From positions 434,001 to 498,000 of the forward strand of contig OX337237.1 in assembly GCA_946965045.2 (NCBI GenBank): 64,000 nt of DNA. The letters run 5' to 3'. Under the pieces are notes generated by a model. That model was given only the letters and a program-made list of their open reading frames with translations. It was not told the origin of the DNA and searched no databases. This document shows positions 23,302 through 34,132 of this stretch, one piece after another. This DNA is from Epithemia pelagica. Lineage: Eukaryota > Bacillariophyta > Bacillariophyceae > Surirellales > Surirellaceae. How positions within the stretch are numbered: position 1 is the stretch's first letter; each line of letters opens with the position of its first letter. The position numbers were made by a program, and so were the translations under genes.

Positions 23302-23467
23302 GTTCGTTCGAGTCGGTTGTAAAACATTAAAGATTCAATTGCGTTGTGATGAAACGTTTCTTATGGATCTTTCTAACCAAGTCTCGCATTTGGATCTGGA
23401 TTCAAGTGCACTTCGGATAAGACTTGCATGATGTAAAATTATGAGGGTACTCGTCAGACACTAGAGA

Positions 23468-23530
23468 TACTCTCTAGCGGCAAGATGAGTCCTGCTGGTG
23501 AATGAGTAAGGGTGCAGTCTGAGTCTCTCA
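23468..23530. repeat. Decayed end-like block shared with 48827-48901
   Basis: About 60 bp beginning TACTCTCTAGCGG and including GAGTCCTGCTGGTGAATGAG. It aligns with 48827-48901 with few mismatches. Probably a solo remnant of a mobile-element end or leader. Confidence 0.6.
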
Positions 23531-23860
23531 TTCTGTAAGTGAGTCACGACCACACAGGATTTCATCTGCCGCTGGGGATATCAATGGGGATCAGGATTTC
23601 GAGCGGCGCAACGACGCCCTGGGGCGCTGCTTTTTCGAGTCAAAAGGCGTTGCATACGTATGCATCAGGAACACCACCGATATTTGTATCTTAGGAACAA
23701 AAATCGTCTGTGGGCTAGGTGCTAGGTGACGAAAGAACTGGTCGCGCGCCAGCAGTCCGGTAGAGAACATGACCGCGACCTGCAAGACTAAATAGAAATC
23801 GCATTTAATACATGACGGCTAAGTAATCAACAAGGACATGTGTGAGTCACCGGCTAGGCC

Positions 23861-24405
23861 CTTATTTAACAAATTTGATAGAAGATGTATCCTTTTGTAC
23901 CAAACGGATACAGGACCAAATCTGGGGTACATTCGGCGAAGGATGAACTATGTACCCTTTTGAACGAACTGTACCCCCTTTGTCCCCAGTTGTACCCATG
24001 TATCCATTGGATACATTTTATACATATTTTGTATCCGATGGATACAAAAACCACGACGCAGGCTCGCTCGCTAGATTTTTAAATAGTCCTAGAATATTTA
24101 CAGTGAGTTTCAGTGATTTTGCCGGCGTGATGAGATGCAACCCAAAATATGAACCTGTCAGTCATCCGTTAGGTCCTTATTTAACAAATATGATAAAATA
24201 CGTATCCTTTTGTACCAAACGGATACAGGGGGTACATTCGGCGAAGGATGAACTATGTACCCTTTTGAACGAACTGTACCCCCTTTGTCCCCAGTTGTAC
24301 CCATGTATCCATTGGATACATTTTATACATATTTTGTATCTGATGGATACAAAAACCACGACGCAGGCTCGCTCGCTAGATTTTTCTCATTCTTAAATAG
24401 TCTTG
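23861..24405. repeat. Direct repeat of about 215-230 bp, two copies, hairpin-rich
   Basis: Copy 1 is about 23861-24090 and copy 2 about 24175-24405. They are nearly identical except for an 11-bp block (near 23917) missing from copy 2. The repeat holds spaced GTAC and GTATCC motifs, with palindromes such as TTTTGTATCC-GAT-GGATACAAAA and TGTATCCATTGGATACA. Flanking text (TGCCGGCGTGATGAGATG) also recurs near 24120 and 24497, so the original unit was longer. Confidence 0.85.
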
Positions 24406-24827
24406 TTGATGTTCGAATACATAGGCTTATTCAAGATTAGAATAACGTAAATACAACCGTGTCCTACTAAATCTACAATAGTGATTTTTAGTGATAATGC
24501 CGGCGTGACGAGATGCGTTGAAACCATTTTACCCATCGGGATTGGGGCTGACCCGAAAAATGAACCTTGGTTGCAGATATCGGTGGTGTTCCAGATGGAT
24601 GTGCATTGTGCATGCCAATCCAGAAGCAGATCTTTTTGCTTTGTGATTGTTCCCTCACTCCACTGTGTTGGAAAGATTGCAAGGGACCGGCGAGAGAAAC
24701 TAATAACAGGGAAACATCGTCATCTTCTTCTCCTTCTCTTGTGGAGGCAGCGTGTGAAAGAGAATACAATCAATCGATTTGTTCGTTGGAAAAAAGAGAG
24801 AGTCGCAAAAGGCGCACAAGAAACACC

Positions 24828-25928
24828 ATGCGTTTGCCCCAGGAAGAGACTCCAGGACGACAGCGATGCACATCGACAACAACAAAAAGACTGTCACATC
24901 CGATCGTCCTCCTTGTTGCGGCTCTTGTATTCGTATCCGCCAGTCCTGAGTATAGTACTGCTGTACATTCCTTTTCATCTGAAACCACTACGACAATCAG
25001 CACCCCATCGCAATCACGATTATCACCACCACTCATAAAGAAGAATGGTGCTCAAAACACTCGATTGTTTCAATCCAATCCTTTCTTTCAACCCATCACC
25101 AAGAACAACAAGAACAAGAACGTGCCATCGCAACGACCACAATCTCAGAGTCCCGCTCGAGAGTTTGCCACACTTGCCTTGATCCTGACACTCTCGACAA
25201 CCACAATGCTCGGTGGAATGCCGACTTCCTCAATGGCAGCCACTGTTCGTTCGGATTCCTCTACCCTTGTGGTAGCGGCCGATGAATCGGTCGATGATTC
25301 CTTTTCCTCCATGGACTCTGGATTTTCCACACAAGCCGTCGTCGTTCCCAGTACGACTCCCACTCCCCTGAATCCGGCCGACACGGTTCGTGCGACGGTC
25401 GACGTGTTGAAGCGTGCACAGGGCAATGTCGATTCCACCTTGCAAGCCTACGAGACGGTGGCCGATATCATTACAGAAGGAACCGGTGTGGGTGGCAAGA
25501 TTAATTACAAGGGCATTCAATTGGAACGTGGCTATGTGGCCGACGAAGATACCACCTTGTACAATCCCGGCTTGTCCCTCTTGACGGAGGGCGAAAAACA
25601 AGCCTTGATGCAAGCCGTCTTGGACGCTCGCAAAGCTGGCGTGGCGGCCAGTCAATGGAATGACAATGTCGAATTGGGCTATCAATTTTTGAAACAAGCC
25701 TTGGATCCCTGGCATGTCGTGGAATTGCGAGGCTATTTGCAAATTTTGCCCTGGTATGGCGGAGCCGTCTATCTCGCCGTCTTGGCCGTTCAACAACTGG
25801 TGTTAAACGAGCAAGAACAAAACAACAAGAGTCCGTCGGCGCGAACACCCTTTACCATTGCCTATCTCGTGGGAGTGGCCGCCGTCTTTGGACCGGCCCT
25901 CGTCTTGATTGCCGTGGGGCCGCAATAA
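24828..25928 (+). CDS. Predicted plastid membrane protein with thylakoid-type leader
   Basis: A single-exon ORF of 366 residues from MRLPQEETPG. A hydrophobic signal (HPIVLLVAALVFVSASPEYS) is followed by a Ser/Thr/basic transit-like region. A second hydrophobic segment comes next (FATLALILTLSTTTMLGGMPTS), with an SMAAT cleavage-like site near residue 138. This two-step pattern fits targeting through the diatom plastid membranes to the thylakoid. The mature part has a helical soluble domain (TVRATVDVLKRAQGNVDSTL, YETVADIITEGTG, LTEGEKQALMQAVLDARKAG) and two C-terminal membrane helices (WYGGAVYLAVLAVQQ and PFTIAYLVGVAAVFGPALVL). I do not recognise the family. Thylakoid membrane location is inferred from the leader only. 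Confidence 0.75.
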   Translation: MRLPQEETPGRQRCTSTTTKRLSHPIVLLVAALVFVSASPEYSTAVHSFSSETTTTISTPSQSRLSPPLIKKNGAQNTRLFQSNPFFQPITKNNKNKNVPSQRPQSQSPAREFATLALILTLSTTTMLGGMPTSSMAATVRSDSSTLVVAADESVDDSFSSMDSGFSTQAVVVPSTTPTPLNPADTVRATVDVLKRAQGNVDSTLQAYETVADIITEGTGVGGKINYKGIQLERGYVADEDTTLYNPGLSLLTEGEKQALMQAVLDARKAGVAASQWNDNVELGYQFLKQALDPWHVVELRGYLQILPWYGGAVYLAVLAVQQLVLNEQEQNNKSPSARTPFTIAYLVGVAAVFGPALVLIAVGPQ

Positions 25929-26736
25929 TAATAATAAGAAGAATCGTAGACGAACGAATAACGTAGAAACGACTTGTACCAAATCGAACCGAACCGAAAC
26001 AACAAGAACAAGAACAACATCCACGAAAAAAAACAACGCCAACTGTCAAATCACCGTCTATCGAGAACCCAGTAGACAATCCGTTTTCTAGCTAACATAT
26101 GGGCAGACAGGTCCAACCGAGATTTTCGTATCGTAGACAATCGTAGCAAACAGTCTCTATCCTCAAGTACTACTAGCACCAGCGACGAATCATGTCTCCT
26201 CCCATACTTGTGTAGGTTGTATACTCCATCCTCCTCCTCCTAGTACGAGTCTTGAGCTCCAGACCGTTTCGGATATGTGAAAGTGCGTTGCGTTGCGATT
26301 CCATGCTCTGTCGAATACTGTAAGTCATCCAACAGCAACATAGTAGTACGTCTTATCACAGCGTTGTCTTTGGAGCAAGAGAAAGAGACAACCTATGCGT
26401 TCCTCCTCAAAGTGGGTACAAACTCTACGATTTCCTCTTTGGGATAGAGAGCTGCCAACTTTCCCTATCGCCGTAGATGAATCAACCAACGGGACTGTAG
26501 AAGCGACCTATTTTTGGTCGCTCGTGACAATACTACTACCACTACCCCTATTAGGACTCCTCTAGCTACACCTATTTTCACCCCAAAATCTTTGTGCCCC
26601 GAACCGAAATCTTTTTCGGTCCGCAGACGCAGAGGTGTCATATAATATTCCGTCATTGATTCCAAAGAACACGATTGAGTACGAGCATCCACGAAAAGGA
26701 TTGAACCAAGCAAGACAAAATAGGGATCCAACACAC
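25929..26736. other. Intergenic spacer
   Basis: Promoter side of the deaminase-like gene; no supported ORF. The plus-strand frame at 26635-26736 is open but lacks an ATG before 26737. Confidence 0.5.
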
Positions 26737-28470
26737 ATGACGATCGATCTGGCATGCTCTCACGAGTCGACGGCCATGGTTGTTTCGACCGCTGCCTTTG
26801 TCGGTATCGCAATCCTCGTCTTGGCGCAACAGCAGCAGTCGCAAGGTCCGCAGCCTGGAACAACCAGCCTCTGGACACGATTCTGTGGTGGCTGGTTCCA
26901 ACCAACCAAAACAACAACAGAGCGTAGTAGTACTACGAGGGATCCTCGTTCGATGCGTCGCGGATTGAGTTTTGTCCATCCCAGTTTTCACAGCCACAGC
27001 GACACTACCAAGACGAAACCGGATTCCATGGTCTGGATCTCGCCAAATGAGGACATTAACAACAACAACGACAACAACGACGAGGATGCCTTGTTGTTGC
27101 AACATGCCCATGCCTTGCGACAGTCCTTGTCCAAACCCGGCTTGAGTCAATTTCGAGTCGTGGCCTTGCTCTTGGTCGACTTTTTTGTGGAGAATGAGGA
27201 CGACAACCACAATCATCCTTTGACCACCATGGTCATTCCGGGGGCCAATCAGGAATCGGGATCCTTTTTGGGCGGTGCCATTTGTGCCGAACGAGCGGCC
27301 CTCTTGCAATTGCGAGCCTGGGATTTGTGGCAGACAAAGCCTCTCGTGACGGTTCCCCAAACAAGCACTAGTGGCAGTAACAACAAGACAGCTGAACCAT
27401 CCGAGTCGTTGGAGAAGAATGGTCGACAACTACCAAACCAACGACCCTCGATTCGTCGCATTTACATTGTTTCCGATGCCGTGACGGAGGCCTTGCCTCC
27501 GGGATTGTTGTGTCGTGAATACATGTACGGACACCCCGCCACCTCGCCGGAAACCGTCTTTGTCCTTCAATCCTCCTCCTCCTCAACGGCCCCGAACCAT
27601 ACTGTATGGAAAATTAACCTGCGAGACTTGTATCCCTTTCCTTCCATTTACATGAAGTGGACGACCGAGCAACAAGTGGCGTTTGGAACACATCATATAG
27701 AACAACAGCAGCAACAACAACAGCGACAACAACAGCCATTGCCAAACCCAACACTGTGGTCCTGGATGAAGGAGGCCGACTTGCTGGCACAAGTCGACAC
27801 GGTGGTATCCATCCACTCGTGGTGGTTTCAGGCCGTCTTGGAGGCGGCCCACCAGGCCACTCGATACGATGAACGCGACGACGTTCATCCCATTCGCTAT
27901 GGCGCCGCCGCCTTGGTGGTTCGTCGAAATCACCACCACGAGCAGCAGCCGGACGATACGACTCCCACCACCACTACCACCACGACGGGTCCATTGCAGA
28001 TAGTGTCGGCCCGGCAACTCAAGGCCTTGGAATACGGTGCCACTCAAGATGCCGTGAGTCAATTGCTTCCGCAACTCTTGCCGCATCCTCCTCATGAGGA
28101 TGCGGAGGATGATCCGGTTGTGCTTGCTGGTCTGGACCATGACAAGGCGCCCAATTCGTCCAATCCTCCCTCGCACGAACCTAAAACGACAGTAATCGGT
28201 CCTCCCCTCTTGCTCGTTCAAGTGGATCAATTTGGCATTCCTCATGCACCCTTTGCGGCAGCCCGCAGTTTGCTCGTGGAACATGGATTGGGTACGACAC
28301 CCTGTCTCCTGGCCAGTCTTGCGGAACACCAACAACGACAAGAAGAACAATTTCAAGACCAAGAAGAACCACATTCCTCTTTCAACCGCACGACCAACCA
28401 CTCTTCGTTGACGGCTCACATTGTCTTGGCGCAGGATTTGGCACCCTACGTTCCCAATTTTCGGGCCTGA
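26737..28470 (+). CDS. Cytidine-deaminase-like protein with membrane-anchor N-terminus
   Basis: A single-exon ORF of 577 residues from MTIDLACSHE. A hydrophobic segment (MVVSTAAFVGIAILVLA) near residues 14-30 could be a signal anchor. The first domain carries PGANQESGSFLGGAICAERAA, which matches the deaminase GxNxE...CAER helix: the Cys would bind zinc and the Glu would act in catalysis. The second zinc motif, usually P-C-x2-C-R, appears as PPGLLCRE, so its first Cys is replaced. A second domain (PIRYGAAALVVRR, VSARQLKALEYGATQDAVSQL) has the deaminase layout but no Cys/Glu signature, as in inactive halves of two-domain deaminases. The likely role is pyrimidine nucleoside salvage or a non-catalytic relative. 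The missing ligand makes activity uncertain. Confidence 0.65.
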   Translation: MTIDLACSHESTAMVVSTAAFVGIAILVLAQQQQSQGPQPGTTSLWTRFCGGWFQPTKTTTERSSTTRDPRSMRRGLSFVHPSFHSHSDTTKTKPDSMVWISPNEDINNNNDNNDEDALLLQHAHALRQSLSKPGLSQFRVVALLLVDFFVENEDDNHNHPLTTMVIPGANQESGSFLGGAICAERAALLQLRAWDLWQTKPLVTVPQTSTSGSNNKTAEPSESLEKNGRQLPNQRPSIRRIYIVSDAVTEALPPGLLCREYMYGHPATSPETVFVLQSSSSSTAPNHTVWKINLRDLYPFPSIYMKWTTEQQVAFGTHHIEQQQQQQQRQQQPLPNPTLWSWMKEADLLAQVDTVVSIHSWWFQAVLEAAHQATRYDERDDVHPIRYGAAALVVRRNHHHEQQPDDTTPTTTTTTTGPLQIVSARQLKALEYGATQDAVSQLLPQLLPHPPHEDAEDDPVVLAGLDHDKAPNSSNPPSHEPKTTVIGPPLLLVQVDQFGIPHAPFAAARSLLVEHGLGTTPCLLASLAEHQQRQEEQFQDQEEPHSSFNRTTNHSSLTAHIVLAQDLAPYVPNFRA

Positions 28471-28775
28471 AAGCAGTATATACCTACGACGATAAGCACC
28501 ATCACCGCCACACAAGGCCTGTCGTTTGGTTCCGTTTGGATCATATACCCTCGTCGAGTTCAAAAAGAAGTATGACGACTGCAACACCCACATCACCTTT
28601 GTTTGTGCCATTGAGCCATATCACATTTTGGGAATCGCATCTAGAAACATGCGGTTGCCGACTTTGAAGAAAAGCTACAAGAGAGAGAGACACACACAAA
28701 TGTATTATGCATGAATTCTATTATCTACTGGAATTCTCCATGAATGGGAGTCAGCCGATCGTGTCCAGGACAGAA
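28471..28775. other. Convergent intergenic spacer
   Basis: Lies between the deaminase-like gene and the broken oxidase copy. No supported gene is seen. Confidence 0.6.
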
Positions 28776-29981
28776 TCATGGCGTCGGTGCAAAACATTCC
28801 GTGTCGCACTCTTGAGGTTCTAAATGATGTTCTCCATGAGGCGGCCCACCTGTAACGTTGACCCATCCCATGACACCAATTTCTTCATGTGCCAAAATAT
28901 GACAATGAAAAATGGTCCGTCCACCAATGTCATGGAGACGAAACCGAACCGTGCAAGGATCACGATCCGAGCTGGCAATGACATCGTACCATTGTCCTTG
29001 CTCGTAAATGTTGCCACATCCTCCGGGTGTCACGACTTGCATGTGGTACAAGTGCAAATGAAAGGGATGACGATTGCTGGCTTCAATGGTCCACTCTTGT
29101 AAGTTGCCATGATCAAAGCTTTCCAATGGAGTGCTGGCATCAAAGGCTTGTCCATTAATGGTCGTGGCAGTCAATGTGACGGTAAAGGTGTCGTGCACCT
29201 CCAGGTCCGCATGGTCGAGATCCTGCAAGTAGACGGGTCGGTCCGGGACCCACGGTTGCAAATCGACCGTTTCTTCCGGAGATACACCTGCCACGTCCAA
29301 GTGAACCATGCGGCTTTCTTCCGTCAAGGTCGCTGTCCCATGCTTGTACTAAATACCACTGCTTTCGCTACACTTGACGGCCAGGTCAATGCGCGTCGCA
29401 CCGGTAATGTCATAGACCGAAGATGCGTCTCCGGGCACTTGAGTCCTCCAAACACCATCGTATGCAATGGGATGGACTTGACATTTGGTATCGTCAAATC
29501 GAAGATCTCGTACCACGGCAGCCGGATCGGCACAAACCACACGCAACCGTGTCCACGTGTCGGGTGCCATATCAAACCTTAACACTCCGGCATCCAATCC
29601 ATTGGCCAGATCCACATTCTGGACGGTCGCCAACAACAAGAGCCTCTCATTTTGGATCATAGCTTGAATGCCATTGGGTCGTTCTGGAATACGGTCGGCT
29701 GGTTCAATTAACAAGACACCCACGGCGCCACGACTGACTTGAAAATTGGTATGTTCGTGGACATGGGCATGATACCAAAAGGTTCCGTCCATGTGATCTT
29801 CTGGAATTGTCCAGTTGTAAAACAAGCATTGACCAGGATCGACGGAGCGTGTAATATCATCGGCATTCCCGTCCCCGGGAATGTGGAGTCCATGAGTATG
29901 AATGTTGTTGGGATCAACAATCAACAGCCGAAGCAAAGACATCAGAATCAGGAATAAGAGCACGTCAGCTCCAGGGCACAA
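28776..29981 (-). pseudogene. Multicopper oxidase pseudogene, 5'-truncated with an amber stop
   Basis: One frame from about 29930 down to 28776 parallels exon 2 of the intact oxidase at 30649-32725: NNIHTHGLHIPGDGN, DGTFWYHAHVHEH, NRHPFHLHLYHMQ and IFHCHILAHEEIGVMGW, so the copper ligands are kept. It is broken by TAG at 29349-29351, where the intact copy has a TGG in SGIWYDL. The signal peptide, Pro/Thr-rich region and first exon are absent upstream; homology starts at the PNNIHTHG codons. It is a tandem duplicate that has lost function. Confidence 0.85.
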
Positions 29982-30648
29982 ATAGCACTAGCTGGTGTAG
30001 TCTAAATCTATAACCTTATCCAATACTGGTACTCGTGTACTTCTAGCTAGAGCAAATAGCAGAGTGCGAGGTGCGAGTAGCGAGTAGTACAAGTTACAGC
30101 TAGGAGTAGGAGCTAGGAGTATCTACAAGATCTGTGAATGAAGAATAATAATATTTTTATGTACCACCAAGACCGAAAGTCCACCCAGTCAGCTTTTGTA
30201 TCAAGTTTCAGTATTGCCCAAATTCAATAATTCTATCGAAGCTAGTTTCTGGTTTCTGCGTAACGAGTAGATCCTCTACGCCACTGTAGGAGTACGCGAC
30301 CTAAAATATGGTCACTTTTATCGTTGTTTTATTACGCATGTCCGCCACAAAGCAATCTTTCGTCTCAATTCAAGGAGTGTCACTATATTACGTTTCAGAG
30401 CAACATGAATGTTGCGGACATTCCCGAGAAATGAGATTGATCCACGGAACATCCCTTTCGTTTATTTTAGAAACAAGGGTGGTGCAAAGCTATGAAAGTA
30501 TCGTATTTCCGCTAACTTATAAAGATCAATGAAAAAATTAGAACTTCTCAACAACCCAACTCTTTTACCTCAAAAAAACACTCAGAACCACACTCATGAA
30601 TGAAGTTCTCCATGAATGGGATGCAGCCTGATCGTGTCCAGGACGGAA
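29982..30648. other. Intergenic spacer between oxidase copies
   Basis: AT-rich, with no supported gene. The first exon expected for the broken oxidase is not found here. Confidence 0.6.
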
Positions 30649-32725
30649 TCATGGCGTCGGTGCAAAACATTCCGTGTCACACGCTTGAGGTTCTAAATGG
30701 TGTTCGCCATGAGGTGGACCACCCGTAACATTGACCCATCCCATGACACCATTGTCTTCATGTGCCAAAATATGACAATGAAAAATGGTTCGCCCACCAA
30801 TGTCATTGAGACGAAACCGAACCGTGCAAGGATCACGATCCGAGCTGGCAATGACATCATACCATTGTCCGTGCTCGTAAATGTTTCCACATCCTCCTGG
30901 TGTAACGACTTGCATGTGGTACAAGTGCAAATGAAAGGGATGACGATTGCTGGTTTGGATCGTCCACTCTTGTAAGTTGCCATGATCAAAGCTTCCCAGC
31001 GAGATATCTTTATCCCATGGTTGTCCATTAATATTATTCCCAGCCAACGCAATCGTAAAGGTATCCTGCACCTCCACGGCGTCAAGACTCGCGAGATTCT
31101 GCAAGTATACGGGTCGAACCGGCTCCCACAGTTGCAAATCGACATCTTGACCCGTCGATGCACCCGTAACATCCAATTGCACCATGCGGTCTCCATCCGT
31201 TAAAGCATTAATTTCCAGGTCGTACCAGATTCCACTGCTGCCCTGGCTACACTTGATGGCCAGGTCAATACGAGTGGCGCCGGTAATGTCATAGACGTGC
31301 TGTTCGTCTCCTGGTACTTGGGTTCTCCAGACGCCATCGTAGGCAATGGGATGGACTTGACATTGGGTGCCATCGAAGCGAAGATCTCTTACCAACCCTG
31401 CGGGGTCTGCACATACCACGCGCAACCGTGTCCACGTGTCGGGAGCTAGAGTAAATTGCAATTGACCGGCATCCAATCCATTGGCTTTATGCGTCCCTAG
31501 GAGAGTCGCCAAGAGCAAGATTCGCTCATTTGCAATCATCGATTGAATGTCACCGGGTGGAACCTCAGCACTGTCGGCTGGATCAATCAACAAAACACCC
31601 ACCGCACCACCGCGGACTTGGTCGTTGGTGTGACCGTGGACATGGGCATGATACCAAAACGTTCCATCCATGTGGTCTTCTGGAATCGTCCAATTGTAAA
31701 ACAAACACTGACCAGGATTGACGGAACGAGTAATGTCATCAGCATTTCCATCCCCCGGGATGTGAAGTCCATGAGTATGAATGTTGTTGGGTGTGCCGCT
31801 CGAGGCCTGATTCTCAAGACGAAGTTGGTATGATTTTCCAGCCTGCATTCTGTAAGAAACATGCCAGCAATAACAAGAACGGACAGAGGGTTAGTTGGGT
31901 GGATGGTGTTAATTGAAAAGAAATGGAGGTCGTTCTTGCGTTTGAATTCACTATGACATACCGGATGAGTGGGCTCAATCCACCGCATTCGTCAGTGTCC
32001 GAAAGGCGGTATCCAAAGATGTCGTCTCCCTGTTGACAAAATTTGAGGGTTCCGACAAAATCGTATGGGGAAGAATTACAAGCACTTTCCCATACCAATT
32101 CTTGAAACTCTCCGGGAGACAATACTGGTGAAGGCTCAGTAGGAGATGACGTTGGGGATGATGTTGGGGACGACGTCGGGAATGAGGTCGGTGCTCCCGT
32201 AGGAGAAGAAGAAGGCTCGGCTGTTGGGGACGACGTTGGGGTGCCTGTCGTCTCAGAGCCTGTAGGGGATGAGGTTTTAGCTTCCGTAGGGGAAGAAGTA
32301 GGCTCGGCAGTGGGTGACGACGTCGGGGAAGAAGTAGGCTCGGCAGTGGGCGACAACGTTGGGGTTCCTGTCTTTGTAGACGTGGGTGACGACGTGGGAG
32401 ATTCAGTCGGGAGAGATGTAGGTTCCGATGTTTGTGTACCCGTAGGAGCAGGTGTTCCGTTCATTGGCGGACCGTTCATGGGCGGCCGGTTAATTGGCGG
32501 CCGGTTCATTGGCGGCCCGTTCATGGGCGGCCCGTTCATTGGCGGTCCATCCATAGGTGGCCCGTCCATGGGCGGTCCGTTCATTGGCATTTGCCCTCCT
32601 GTTTGGAGTTTTCTAACATCTTTTGCTCGAGCTCGTTCTCCACGGAGTCTCGCTTGGCACTGCACGCCAAAACTTCCAAGGACAACTATCCATAAAGCCA
32701 GTGCTGATGGCAAGTACAACCGCAT
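30649..32725 (-). CDS. Secreted laccase-like multicopper oxidase with Pro/Thr-rich stalk
   Basis: Model: exon 1 32725-31962 and exon 2 31849-30649, intron GTATGT...ACAG, phase 2, giving 654 residues. A signal peptide (LPSALALWIVVLGSFGVQCQA) is followed by tandem NGPPM/DGPPM repeats and then about 100 residues of S/T-P-T repeats. The oxidase core follows with all four copper-binding segments: NNIHTHGLH, GTFWYHAHVHGHT, NRHPFHLHLYHMQ and FHCHILAHEDNGVMGW, supplying type 1, 2 and 3 copper ligands. These enzymes oxidise phenols, metals or similar donors and reduce oxygen to water. The repeats suggest attachment to the wall or extracellular matrix. Iron or manganese oxidation and phenol oxidation are both possible; the sequence does not decide. 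Confidence 0.9.
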
Positions 32726-34132
32726 GTTAGTCTTGAAAAGCGCTCGAAGGATCAATAGAAAGAAAGACTTACATTTCGCAATCATTGTTTGAGTTGCAAA
32801 CAATACGTTCAAATACAAGCAAGCAAAACGAATGACCAATCTCAGGCTTGCACTTTTTATGAGGACTTTGAAAACAAGAGGGGTCGAGTGAAAAATCGGT
32901 AGGGAGGTTGATGGATGTCTTTGACAGCAGGCACCATGGGTGCATCCGATAAAAATGTCACCTTGGATCTTGCGTAAAAGCTATGGTGCGCGTGCGTATA
33001 GGGGAAATGTGATCGAATATGATCAATTGATAAGCCCTCTTCTTGAGATTGCGCGTAGGGGTGACTCAAAAGTCCCCAGCAGAATATACGTACAGTACGC
33101 AGTGCGTGCCTCATAACTCACACTACCAAACTTTAAGTGCTGTGAGTTTCGATACGAGCTTCTTCGGTCCCGTTCATCCACACTTGTCACTTTGACAATG
33201 CCTCAATGACTACTCGAATGCAGAGTTTCAAATTTCCAGTGAGGGGGTTCCAAGAAGCTGTAAAAGAAAGAGGCCTCACGTCTTGAGAGGAGGATGAGAC
33301 CCAAGAATGGAATGACCACCAATCACAGTACCTAGTACGTATTTGTTAGCCATGTCTTTTCAACTCCTTTCCTTTGTATGGCTCATACCTCCAGGAGAAG
33401 TCGAGGTTGGGTCTCAAACTGTGAAAGGCACTTTCATTCGTCACTGACAGCGATGATTCAAGCGTTATCGATACCAGAGAAGATAATCGATTATCACCAT
33501 GCGACTGCTATAGCTTACCAGACAGAGTGATGACAGGGAATGTGGTTTCGTGGTAGCTTGTTGTCTGCAGTCTGATTCTGATGACGAACAGACGCTGTGG
33601 GATTGTGATCTGGGATAGGTGTGTCAGTTGAAACCTGTTACCTAGGTAATTCGATTTGTAGAGGCAGAACGTGTTGTTGGTTTTGTTGATGTCTGTCGCT
33701 TCTCCTACCGAGTATTCTCGCCTATTGAACGTAGAAAGTGCACTTGCTGTAGTTGTGATCGTTTGAAGCAGTTTGCCTTGTAGCTCGTGTCGCTGTCGTC
33801 GTCCTGTATGGAGCACACACGATGGGCCATGCATCGGTCAGCAGAATCGTAGTCCGTGAGTTCAACGTACTACCTTGTCCTATCCATGTCGAACGAGGAA
33901 CACAATAGGCAGGGAGTTGTGTAGAACGTGTTCCTAAATAGCGTTACGGTATTGCGGAAAGGTGATAAGTGGTAAAAAGAAGAATGTTTGTGGGTGGGTT
34001 TGGGTTTTGTCCATGTACGGAGTGATACGGCAAATAGAAACTGCGTCGTTTCGTGTGGTGGTCCCTGGGGTTCATTCCAAGAACGCACGACGAGTCGTCC
34101 TGGTGGACCTTTTGTGTGTGTGATGTGGTTTT
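32726..34132. other. Intergenic spacer
   Basis: Divergent promoter of the oxidase and 3' flank of the four-helix protein. The 108-residue ORF at 33508-33834 has no features and is not called. Confidence 0.5.

Larger units (their letters stand above)
23302..24827. other. Repeat-rich intergenic region
   Basis: Contains a decayed mobile-element end (23468-23530) and a duplicated hairpin-rich block (23861-24405). Small ORFs here repeat with the block and are not called. Confidence 0.6.

Noticed and set aside
24105-24500. Tandem block considered as a CRISPR-like array
   Set aside because: Only two long copies, no short regular repeats with unique spacers, in a eukaryotic genome.
27583-28611. 342-residue minus-strand ORF
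   Set aside because: Antisense of the deaminase-like gene; no recognisable domain.
21946-29351. Reassignment of UAG as a sense codon, suggested by three amber-interrupted genes
   Set aside because: The replaced residues are Gln, Leu and Trp, so no single reassignment fits, and other genes use TAG as their real stop (for example 7515-7517, 17610-17612).
32241-32792. 183-residue GGPFMGG / VGDDVG ORF
   Set aside because: Plus-strand shadow of the Pro/Thr-rich repeats of the multicopper oxidase.
33508-33834. 108-residue ORF in the oxidase promoter region
   Set aside because: No start context, no domain, unremarkable composition.
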